This document shows, piece by piece, positions 1-10,059 of a DNA stretch of 64,000 nt. A model generated the notes under the pieces. That model was not told where the DNA came from. It was given only the letters and a program-made list of their open reading frames with translations, and made no database searches. Every line of letters begins with the position of its first letter. The first letter of the stretch is position 1. Origin of the DNA: Mantis religiosa (Eukaryota; Arthropoda; Insecta; Mantodea; Mantidae); the NCBI GenBank assembly GCA_030765055.1, contig CM060950.1, forward strand, positions 276,424,256-276,488,255. Reading direction: 5' to 3'. The position numbers were made by a program, and so were the translations under genes.

Positions 1-1939
1 GTCTGATCGGGTAGGCCGACGGGGTGGCGGTACCGCCATCTTCATCAGAAACCATATAACCCACTCTCCTTTCCCGCTCCCCATACTCCAGCACTTGGAA
101 GCCTATCCCATTCGGCTCGCCATTGGTGGGCTAGACACGCTGCTGGTAGTGGCCTACGATCCCTTTATGCACGCTTCTACGAGGCGGACTTCAACCTCCT
201 TCTCGACCTTCACCCAGAGGTATGCATCGCAGGTGATTTAAACGCGAAACATGCCTACTGGCATAGCCGTACATCCAATACCAAGGGGCGCGGGCTGTAC
301 CGCCTCATCAACGGAAGCCCAAACCTTGTCGCGCACGGCCCGAGAGGCCCTACGTTACATCCTGCCAACGGTAGTACGGATGTGCTCGACATCATGCTCA
401 CTAAAGCTTTCCATTTCATCTATACCTCTCGGTTGTCAACAAACAGGACTCTAACCATGAACCAATCCTGGTGGACTACATTGTTGATATGCCAGCTCTA
501 TTAAACCCAGACTGGACATACGAGGTCGGCTGGGATGCCGCCGTCCTGAACCTGAGCCAGTCCGTAGACCCGCGACCTCGCATTGATTCAATTGATGCGC
601 TGGAAGCGGCAGCCTCGGACTTCTCCCAACACATCCTAAATGTTGTACGTGCTCACATTTACCGCATTCCCACAAACAAACTCAACCCCACGACCATTCC
701 AAATGAGCTCCGGCAGCTGCTTAAAGCTAAAGCAGCTGTTCGGAAGCTATGGCAGCGTTTCCACCACCCCAAGATACAGGCAGTTTACCAGAGGTTCAAA
801 TCCCTGTCAAGAAGGCTGCTTCGTGCTCAGCCCTCTGCGTGTATACCTCACAGAAAAGCACCCCTCGTGGATTATCCGTTCCTTACGGAAGGATTAAAAT
901 CAGTACCAGCATCCTCTCCATGGTACTCGAGGGATACTCGCCTTTGAGCCCCAAGAGAAAGCCAGAAGTTTCGCAGACTATCTAGAGTCTCAATTCGAGC
1001 CAGGGAAAGACCCACAGGACAATGACTTCACCGAGCTCGCGGAGGAGGCGGTGGAATACCTCTTTGAGAACCCCCTCCACCACACGATGTGATCCATATT
1101 CCCATTGTCACTCCCAGACAGGTGGCAACCAAAATCTGCAGCCTCAAACCCAATAAATCGCCAGTGCATGACGGTGTTACAGCCGTGATGCTCCGGAACC
1201 TTCCTGAAAGAGCCGTGATTCATTTGACGCGGGTTTACAATGCATGCCTTTATCTCCGCCACTTTCCAACTTGTTAGAATGAGGCGAGGGTACTCTGCAG
1301 TTTCAAGCCCGGCAAGAATCCGCTCTTCCCATCTAGCTACCGCACCCTCAGTCTCCTCCCAGTAGTCTCAAAAGTTTTTGAGCGATTGCCCCTGGCCCGC
1401 CTGACTTCTCTCTACGAGGAAAGGCATCTCCTACCGGTTCACCACTTCGGGTTCCGTCGGGGCCACTCCACGACCCTGCAGCTGCTGTGACTGGTGGACA
1501 ACGCTGCCCTGGGTTTCCAGGATAACCTCAAAACCGTCGCGGTACTCCTGGACGTAGACAAGGCCTTCGCCACAACGAGTAGTTTCCTCCTGGATCGAAC
1601 CTCAGGGTGCGGGTCGTAGGTAAACTCTCCTCCGTCAGACCCATAGCGGCTGGAGTCCCGGAAGGCAGTGTACTGTCGCCGTTACTCTTTGCTGCCTACA
1701 TGTCTGACTTCCCAACAGAACTTCACACTGTCCTCTGCCAATATAACGACGACGTCCTCACTTTGGCACAGAACAAAAACGTCCGTTACTACCTCCCTCC
1801 GCTGCAGCGATCACTCTGAGCCATCGGAACGTGGAGTGATAGGTGGAGAATGGCCATTAGCCCTCAGAAGAGCTCTGCCCTTCTGCTGGGGAAGGTGCTC
1901 CGCTGGCGCCCGGAAGGAGACCTGCGGTTGAGGCGGAGA
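1..1939 (+). mobile_element. Jockey-like non-LTR element J1, left part (unit A), cut by window start
   Basis: This is the endonuclease and reverse transcriptase half of a Jockey-clade-like LINE. It continues after the nested I-like element at 7898. The two parts are separated by a direct repeat of 15 bp, CGGTTGAGGCGGAGA, at 1925-1939 and 7898-7912, which is the target-site duplication of the nested element. The 5' end lies before the window; compare the complete left part at 23314-25872. Confidence 0.88.
1..1939 (+). pseudogene. J1 ORF2 remnant: AP-endonuclease and reverse transcriptase (unit A)
   Basis: Reading across frames gives an AP-type endonuclease with the GDLNAKHAYW motif (about 232-262), then a connector, then RT blocks. 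The endonuclease SDH signature reads SNH (450-458), so its catalytic aspartate is lost. RT block A reads LDVDKAF (about 1548-1568). Around 20 residues between blocks A and B are missing. Block B is GVPEGSVLSPLLF (about 1648-1686) and block C is QYNDD instead of the usual YADD or FADD (about 1738-1752). At least four frameshifts and several stops make it non-functional. The family call rests on motif order and on the GVPEGSVLSP/YMSDFP wording typical of Jockey-type RTs. Confidence 0.85.
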
Positions 1940-2159
1940 TGATGATTGGGTTTTAGGGTGCTCAACATTGGGTCATCAGCGCCCTTAAAAACAAGTGGGT
2001 TAAAAGCTAAATAAAAGTCTAAAACTCTAGAAATCTACACAATCAAATAAAACTAAGGTAAGAACACCGCCATAACGAGGAGGCTTGGTTTAAAATAGAA
2101 GTTAAAATCATAAAACCAGACTAAGGTTAAAATGGATAAAAAAACCAAGATACTTGGGA

Positions 2160-5100
2160 TTAAATTCTAAAACCCACAACTAAAACAAATGCTAAAACTT
2201 TGCCCACCACCGTTTCGTCATTCGCGAGGATCTCCGTCAAGTTGGCCGGCAGCTGGAGAGACGTGCGGAGACGTGCCAGGCTAAAACAACCTAAAGGCAA
2301 GTGACGGACCGTTATGTCAGCACTGCACACTGGGCAAACGAGAACCGGGGTCCTATTCAATAAAACGCCATGGCTAAAATAACAATGTCCAATGCGCAAC
2401 CGAGCCAAAGTAATCTCCTCTCGCCGAGAAAGGCGACAGGAGGTCACCCAGTTGAACGGAAGCTCCTTCACCATTCGAAACCTGTTGCCACGCAGAGCGG
2501 ACCACTCATCGCGTCAGCACGAGAGTGCCGCCCTACGGATAACAAGTCCAAAGTCTTCTGCTGTAACGTACGGTATGGTACAACTAGGTTTTATCGCTGC
2601 CTCCTTCGCTGCAGAATCCGCAAGATCATTTCCACGCAAGCCAACGTAACCAGGAACCCATGCACAAACCACGCTAGCGCCAGTGGCGTGCAGAACGTGT
2701 AGGGCGTCCTGGATACGCTGTGCAAGAGGATGGTGGTTGTGCAGCTCACGAAGGCTCTGAAGGGCGCTCAGCGAATCACTAAGGATAAGGCAGTCACCCA
2801 ACCTGCTGCGGCGCACATATAAAATGGCTCGGTATATTGCATGGAGCTCCACAGTGTAGACGGAAGTACTGCCATGGAGACCGAATGTAAAGGGTTCGAT
2901 CCCCTGGACATACGCACATCCAACACCAGCAGAGCTCTTGGCCCCGTCAGTATAAAGGACTTAAAATCTTCATATCCCGATAAAAACTCTAAAAATAAAC
3001 TACGGATGCTACACGTGGGCGTCGTAGATTTCCTGTGCACCGTCAGACCCAGATCTACGTAAGGCGCAGCACGCAACCACGGAGGGTGCATTCGCTCGCC
3101 CCTAGGATGCATTCTAGACAGCTCAAGGGCATGCCGCCTAAGAATCTCCCGGAAGCGAAATCCTGACGGCTTTGGACTCAGGCGGGTGTTGCTATAACAG
3201 GCGTCAAAGGAGGTATCACAAAACGGTGCATAAGTCGGATGCCAAGACATCCCGCTGCATAGCCCGCAACCGTAATTGCCCAGCAAAAATTCCCGCCGGC
3301 ATTGTAGGGGAGGCTCTGCCGCTTCAGCATAGAGACTCACAACGGGGCTAGTTGGAAAGGCCCCAGTAGCTAACCGAAGGCCAGAGTTGTGCACTGGGTC
3401 TAATTTCTTAAGCACAGATGGACGAGCTGAAGCATAAACGATGCACCCATGGTCCAGACTGGATCGAACCACTGTGCGATACAAGCGAAGCAGCACTGCG
3501 CGATCCGCTCCCCATGATTTCCCACTAAGTATCCGCAAGGTATTAAGAGAACGTTCACATCGTGCTTTCAACTGCGCTATATGTGACGACCAACTAAGCC
3601 TTCTATCAAAAACCAGTCGGAGGAACCTAGTTTCATCGGCAAATGGTAAAACATGGCGACCTAGCCGGAGTAAGGGTGGAAACCGCCTCTTGCGGCGCCA
3701 GAAGTTTACGTACACTGTCTTCTCAGTAGAGAATCTAAAGGCATTCTTAGAGCTCCATTCCAGAAGGTTGTCCAAGCATTGCTGAAGACGACGCTCTAGG
3801 AACGGAGTACGCTGAGAAGTACAGCAGACGGCGAAATCGTCCACGAATAAGCACGATGAAACCCCTCAAGGAACACAATTAGAGATAGAATTAATCACAA
3901 TAGCAAACAGTGCAACACTCAGGACCGATCCTTGTGAGACCCCGTTCTCTTGAATAAAAAGGTTTGAATAAACCGAGTCGACCCTTACTCGGAAAACGCG
4001 ATTGTTCATGAACTCCCGAAGGAACACGGGTAGGCGCCCATGAATATTCCAGCGGTTCAGGGTGCGTAACAGACGTGCAAGCCAACAGGTATCATAAGCT
4101 TTTTCGAGGTTGAAATATATACCAACAGTTTGGCAGTTCCTGTGAAAGCCGTTCATTATCTGTGTCGACATCGACACGAGGTGGCCCACTGTAGAACGCC
4201 GACGTCGGAAACCACACTGAATGTTCGTCAGAAGGTTGTGGGTTTCCAGCCACCACAACAACCGCCCATTGATCATGCGTTCCATCACCTTGCAGACGCA
4301 ACTGGTGAAGGATATAGGACGGATGCTGGAAGGCAGATGTCGGTCCTTACCAGGTTTCAAAATGGAAACTATGGTGGCTTCCCGCCACTTCTCAGGGAAA
4401 CTGCCGTCAGCCCACACGTGGTTGTAGACCTCGAGTAGGAAAGCCTTCCCTTCCGGGGAGATATGTTGTAAGAATTGCACGTGGATACCGTCTGGTCCTG
4501 GCGCAGAAGGTCGCGAGGATGAAATTGCATGTTCTAGCTCTGGCATGGCGAACAGGCGATTGTAGTCTTCAAGGTTTCTAGAGGGAAAGCAGAAACCTTG
4601 AGATTCCACCTGATTCTTAATTGAAAGAAAGTCAGGGGCATAATTATTGGAGCTAGACATGTGACCGAAGGCACTTCCCAGGGTGTTAGCCACATATAAC
4701 GGATCCACAACGACGCCTGAGGGAGTTTCCAAACCGGCGATTGGAATATGGGTCGATTTTCCGGCCACCCGCCGTATCCTATCCCATACTATAGCAGAAG
4801 GTGTATGGCGATTAAAAGACGAGAAAAAAGCTTTCCACTATGTCTTTTTGCTTTCCTTAAGTGTTTGCCTAGACCTGGCACGCATCTTCTTATACTGAAT
4901 AAGGTTCTCCAGTCTGGGGGTGGCGTTGGAAAACCCTTAGGGCACGCCTACGAGCTCGGACTGCATTCCGGCAGTCATCCGTCCACCATGGCATAGGATG
5001 GCGGCGGGGATAGGGAGACGAACGCGGAATAGATCCTTCTGCGGCGGAAAGTATACGCTCGGTAAGATGTTCAACGAGCTCGTTAATAGATGCGTGCTTC

Positions 5101-5882
5101 TTATAACTAAAAACCGCCAACTGGGTGTAAAGGGCCCAGTTGGCGTTATCGAAGCGCCAGGTAGGCAAGCTTGTGGAACAGACGTTGTGTGCTATGAGGC
5201 TGATGAGACAAGGGAAGTGGTCACTGGAGTGCACTCCAGAGATGACGTTCCATTGGAGAGAGATTGCTAACTGCGGTGAGCATATTGCCAAATCCAGATG
5301 CGAAAAGGTGTTGAATGCATCGGAAAGGAACGTAGGTTCTCCGGTGTTCAGGAGCACCAGGTTGTTACTATCCAGGAAGTCGGAGAGCACTCTCCCTCTC
5401 GCAGATGTTCGGGTGGAACCCCGGAGAGGTTGATGGGCACTTAGGTCTCCAACAAACACAAAGGGAGTGGGCAACTGGCCAAACAGAGTTTGTAGCGCAG
5501 TAAGCGATAAGTCTTCTGAAGGTGGAATATAGATACTGCAGACGACCAATTGTATCGTAGGAAGGATTATACGTGTAACAACTGACTGGACGGTTGTGCG
5601 TACAGGTATATGCTCCACATATACGTCATCTCTAGCGAGGTCCATAGTGCCTCAGTGCGCAGGAATACCCTCTTCAGGAGCAAGATGTCGCCGGAAGGGA
5701 TTATACCGCCTGAGTTGGAAGGGATCATGGGGATGTAGCTTAGTCTCCTGTAAGCACACGACTAAATGATCGTGCTTACTAAGTAATAAAGAGAGCTCTG
5801 GGCGATGTGACCTAAGCCCACGTATGTTCCACTGTAAGGTCGCTATTGGAACGTTGGAAGAGAATGTTAAAGTTTAAACCAT
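2160..5882 (-). pseudogene. I-like ORF2: endonuclease, RT, RNase H, CCHC end, broken (unit A)
   Basis: ORF2 encodes the enzyme for target-primed reverse transcription. The N-terminus starts MV*TLTF (TAA as third codon) and runs into LQWNIRGLRSHRPEL of the endonuclease. The next stretch (5645-4890) includes FVFVGDLSAHQPLRG and SGVHSSDHFP. After a frameshift near 4890 the RT follows: GPDGIHVQFL, YFNLEKAYDTCW (block A), GVSQGSVLSVALFA (block B) and LFVDDFAVC (block C), with one TGA near 3855 between B and C. A second frameshift near 2870 precedes RNase H (VELHAIYRAI, LSDSLSALQ, GNDLADSAAKEA), one TGA near 2512, and the end RLRIGH...CPVC..DITVRHLPLGC. It is close to intact: about two frameshifts and a few stops. 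Confidence 0.88.
5115..5145 (-). other. Perfect 11-bp inverted repeat inside I-like ORF2 (unit A)
   Basis: CGCCAACTGGG (5115-5125) pairs exactly with CCCAGTTGGCG (5135-5145) around a 9-nt loop, within the endonuclease-RT connector. The same hairpin is kept in units B and C. It may be chance constrained by coding sequence. Confidence 0.7.
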
Positions 5883-5883
5883 T

Positions 5884-7316
5884 TTACGAGGACTTGGAAG
5901 GTGGCCGGAATAATTTACCCTTCTTTTTAGGTATAGGGCTAACCTCATTAACGTCCGAGTTGTCTGGTCTTTTTCTGGAAGATATCCTGGTAGTATTATC
6001 TGTATCCTCCTGTTCCATCTCCTCCACGGATGAAGCCCCTTTACCGATAGAGAACTTTGGTTCCAGGGCCCCAAACCGATAGGACACGGTGAGCGACTAG
6101 GAGGACAGGCGTCGTTCAGAGTCCTCACCTGAGGACTCCTCAGAAGAGGAACTTTTAGAGGCCCTAGGACTCTTCTTTCGGCTGCCAGGTTTGCTTGTGT
6201 CCTTGAGGAAATCCGATTTCTTATAGCTGGTCCTGAATTGCTTAGGTGGGGCATCGTAGAGGACAGGCTTGCTTGACTTGGAGGTTGAAGCTTTAAACGG
6301 TGACTGAGCTGGCGATATCCTTCCTGATGGTGAGTTAACCGTAGTAGATGCAGACAGGTGTGCTTTGGCCGGCTGCGGAGATTGAGATGGAACATTATCT
6401 TTTCTGCTATTGTTGCCTCACCGATATCGCTGGTCTGAGTGGCGATTTCTCTCCTCGGCACAGGCTTCGCAGCTACAGAGCTGTAAGTAGCTGCCCGAGG
6501 GAGGGATGGTATGCGAGTACGCGCAAGTTTCCGGGATTCGCAGAAGGACACCTTCTCTTTCACCCGGATCTCTTGGATCGCCTTTTCCTCAGCATAGCGT
6601 GGGCAATCTCAAGAGCTAGATGGATGCTTTCCGGTGCAGTTCACACATCTAACCGGCGACGAAAACCCACCATCGTGCTGTGACATCGCACAGTTGAAAC
6701 ATGTCGGCGCGGCGTTGCAGAAGAAGCTTGTGTGCCCGAAGCCCTGGCATTTGTAACACCTCAAGGGGTTTGTAATAAAGGGGCACACCTCAATTGTCTC
6801 ATAACCTTCCCTGATCCTTTGTGGGAGATCGACCCGATCAAAGGTCAGGAAGAGGGTACGGGTAGGCACCAATTCCCCTCGCTCTCTACGCTGTACACGG
6901 TAAACAGCCGTCACACATTGGTCTTTATGGTTCTCCTCAATTTCCTCGTTGGTCATACCGTCCAACGCACGGGTGTCAACCACTCCGCGCGAGGAGTTGA
7001 GGCTCTTATGGACTATGACCGTCACCGGGTAGCTGCCTAACAGGTTTGCCTTCAGTAGCACTGCTGCCTGGGAGACAGAATTCGCTTCTACCAGGAGCGT
7101 GCCATTGCGTGAACGAGTACAAGACTTCACAGGACCAGCTATCTTATCCAAACCCTTCTGGGTGACGAAAGGGTTTAAGGACAGAAAGTTCTTGCCTTCT
7201 TCTGTTCAAGTGACCACCAAGTAGCGAGGACCACAGAGTTCAGCTGCTTGCTTTCCACAAACCTTCACACTTTTGGATTTAGTAGAGTGCACCATTGCGG
7301 TAATGTCCTCCACCAT
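5884..7316 (-). pseudogene. I-like ORF1 (Gag-like, zinc knuckles), broken (unit A)
   Basis: ORF1 encodes a nucleic-acid-binding Gag-like protein that would coat the element RNA. From the ATG at 7316 it reads MVEDITAMVHSTKSKS, then an in-frame TGA near 7206, then a long domain (7151-6609) with knuckles CYKCQGFGHTSFFC and CFNCAMSQH followed by CVNCTGKHPSSS. A second TGA follows directly (SSS*DCP, near 6608), then a frameshift near 6400, a TAG near 6097 and the lysine-rich end PIPKKKGKLFRPPSKSS with TAA at 5884-5886. Both TGA codons sit where CGA (Arg) would fit, suggesting C-to-T decay. The ORF2 ATG lies one base past the stop (TAAAATG). Confidence 0.85.
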
Positions 7317-7897
7317 TGCAAACGTCTCCGATGGCGTGTTCACATCCTGTACGCCACCCCGGCTTAGGTGAGAGTCCTGGCCTGGACCTTACTCACCTTA
7401 GGGTCACACCTCCCAGTGTAAAGACAGAGGGACCGAATTGCCTTCAGGAGTGTAACAGCTCATGCAATGGCCCCATCCCCGAGACTGACCTTTATCAGCG
7501 GATACGAACGCAGTCCTACATGGTAACAAGGGGCTGGGAATTACGCGTTACCCAGTCACCCCTTGCGCTTCCCACTCCAACCACCCGCGCTATGTTACCC
7601 GTCAGACATATGTTCAGGGAGGAAAAAGAAAAAGAACAAAACATAAATGGGGTCAAACACCGAAGTGGACCATGGTTTGGGCATTTGAAAGAGCACACTC
7701 ACTTCGCGGAGGAACCCAGTCGAGAGATTACACCACAGCCTCTTCTGCCAGTTTTCGGAGTTACTGATGGGCCTTTTCGGTAGCCGTAGCGGTCCTGGGG
7801 CACAGGTCCCCGCCGTACATCACCCCATCAGTCAACCTCCTACTTCCTGTTGCGCACCCCTCTGGACGAGGACCACAGAACTTGGATTTTGAGGGGC

Positions 7898-8396
7898 CGG
7901 TTGAGGCGGAGAAGGATCCCTTGGGTTCGATCCGCCAAATACCCGGTTGTCCGACTGGACCGCGGCCTCACCTTCACGCCACATGTCCGTGAAAAAATCA
8001 GCCTTGACCACGCTGCGCTCAGAAAGTTGTACCCCATATTCCGGTCAACAATGCCCACTCGCCTCAAACTACGGGTGTATCATGCGATCATCCCACCACT
8101 GATCTTGTATGGATGCGAGGTCTGGGGCTCGCACCACCATCCGCAGACTGCAAGCCGTGCAGAATAGGGCACTCAGGATGATCTACGATACCGAACGTAC
8201 GTTTCCATCACACCTCCTATACACCCATTTTGGCATACCTTACGTTGAGGACGTTGTGCGTGCAGGTTCGCGCACATTGTATGCCAGAATCACACCTCAT
8301 CCTAACCAACTAGTAAATACACTAGGTCAATATGACCACCGTGCACCAAGAAGGAGAAAGAGCTATCGCCTCCCCAAAGACGACCTTGGGTGGTGA
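7898..8396 (+). pseudogene. J1 ORF2 C-terminal remnant with 8-bp deletion (unit A)
   Basis: The segment reads LDRGLTFTPHVREKI, then YHAIIPPLILYGCEVWGS, typical of the post-RT region of Jockey-type ORF2. An 8-bp deletion between two GGCTCG direct repeats near 8130 breaks the frame. The remainder (RRLQAVQNRALRMIYDTER, then IPYVEDVVRAGSRTLYARI) continues in another frame to the stop at 8396. Unit B has the same deletion; unit C does not. Confidence 0.85.
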
Positions 8397-8536
8397 GTTC
8401 ATCCTCTCGTCCCTTCACTGGCAAACTCCGTCTGTACCGGCCATACTGGGGCTGGAGTTGACTTGTCGGCTGACCCCCACCAGTCGAGTCCCTCCGTGTG
8501 ACCAGAACACGAACTGAACCTAAATGTTCCCTCGAA
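7898..8536 (+). mobile_element. J1, right part with ORF2 C-terminus and 3'UTR (unit A)
   Basis: The J1 reading frame resumes after the second copy of the 15-bp target-site duplication. It holds the ORF2 C-terminus (stop at 8394-8396) and about 140 bp of 3' sequence that runs to CTCGAA, where the first (ACAT)n array begins. In unit C the same 3' sequence continues into unrelated DNA, so this ACAT junction is a unit boundary and not an original tail. Confidence 0.85.
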
Positions 8537-8740
8537 ACATACATACATACATACATACATACATACATACATACATACATACATACATACATACATACAT
8601 ACATACATACATACATACATACATACATACATACATACATACATACATACATACATACATACATACATACATACATACATACATACATACATACATACAT
8701 ACATACATACATACATACATACATACATACATACATACAT

Positions 8741-8777
<37 letters not shown>

Positions 8778-9550
8778 GAGACAGACATACATACAGACAT
8801 ATACATACATACATACATACATACATACATACATACATACATACATACATACATACATACATACATACATACATACATACATACATACATACATACATAC
8901 ATACATACATACATACATACATACATACATACATACATACATACATACATACATACATACATACATACATACATACATACATACATACATACATACATAC
9001 ATACATACATACATACATACATACATACATACATACATACATACATACATACATACATACATACATACATACATACATACATACATACATACATACATAC
9101 ATACATACATACATACATACATACATACATACATACATACATACATACATACATACATACATACATACATACATACATACATACATACATACATACATAC
9201 ATACATACATACATACATACATACATACATACATACATACATACATACATACATACATACATACATACATACATACATACATACATACATACATACATAC
9301 ATACATACATACATACATACATACATACATACATACATACATACATACATACATACATACATACATACATACATACATACATACATACATACATACATAC
9401 ATACATACATACATACATACATACATACATACATACATACATACATACATACATACATACATACATACATACATACATACATACATACATACATACATAC
9501 ATACATACATACATACATACATACATACATACATACATACATACATACAT
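8537..9550. repeat. (ACAT)n microsatellite 1 (unit B), 1,014 bp
   Basis: Almost pure ACAT repeats, with an ACAG block at about 8741-8795 that includes one GAGA variant. Long peptides with repeated MYVC or IHTY motifs in all frames are translation artefacts of this array. The unit C copy is 168 bp (42 repeats) shorter. Confidence 0.98.
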
Positions 9551-10013
9551 TGGAAATCCAACGGCGGAGGTAGTTTGCTATCCTGGCATAAGAGTTGACG
9601 GTCTGCTGAGGGAAATCGAGAGAAAGCAAGAGGAGATGGAAGGCAACTATCGGACAATCGTATTACATGTCGGGAGCAATGACTTGCGGAGAAGTGTTAA
9701 CTATGTGTTGGGTGACATGTACGACTTAGTTAAAAGGACAAAACAGCTGTTTCCTTCAGCAAAAATAGTCGTCAGTGGAGTACTAAGACGACGCGCCTCC
9801 AGCTGGAGAAAGGTGATGCAGGTAAATGAAGCTTTTTCATGGGTAGCGGAGAGACTGGGTGCTCAGTTTCTGGACCCGAATTCGTGGATTGAAGACTGGG
9901 ACTATCGACGGGATGGAGTACACTTGAACCGAAGAGGATCGTCAAAGCTGGCAGCTTTGTTCGCGAGGGTGACGAAGTGGGCTGACGGCAACGAGCAGCA
10001 AGGGCAGCAATGA
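9551..10013 (+). pseudogene. CR1/L2-like ORF1 remnant: SGNH/GDSL esterase-like domain, N-terminus missing (unit B)
   Basis: The frame is open from the ACAT boundary (IGNPTAEVVCYPGIRVDGLL) to a stop at 10013. SGNH block III is seen as LHVGSNDLRR and block V as RRDGVHLNRRGSSKLA, giving the Asn and the Asp-His pair. Block I, with the catalytic GDS serine, would lie upstream and is lost by 5' truncation. Such esterases occur in ORF1 of CR1/L2-type LINEs, where a membrane or lipid role has been proposed. A host esterase is unlikely because ORF2 follows immediately. Confidence 0.82.
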
Positions 10014-10059
10014 CACCAACTTCAGGAAAACGTAGACTTTCAGGTAGGGGCTGATTCCT

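Larger units (their letters stand above)
1940..7897 (-). mobile_element. Full-length I-like non-LTR retrotransposon nested in J1 (unit A)
   Basis: A 5,958-bp element is bounded exactly by a perfect 15-bp target-site duplication (1925-1939 and 7898-7912). On the minus strand the order is 5'UTR, zinc-knuckle ORF1, endonuclease, RT, RNase H, a terminal CCHC-like segment and a 3' end finishing in an (ATC)n-type tail, seen on + as GATGATG at 1938-1944. This layout is that of I-clade (I/Nimb-type) LINEs. It has the same length in all three units. Relative to units B and C, this copy carries nine private substitutions between 4057 and 6384. Confidence 0.9.

Noticed and set aside
8302..9657. Long open frames of repeated MYVC, IHTY or similar peptides (also 12896-13641, 32235-33422, 36661-37490)
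   Set aside because: They are frame-independent translations of (ACAT)n, open on both strands because the repeat has no stop codon. There is no start context or domain.
9636..10013. Host GDSL/SGNH lipase gene
   Set aside because: The catalytic GDS block is absent and LINE ORF2 follows at once, so it is a retrotransposon ORF1 remnant.
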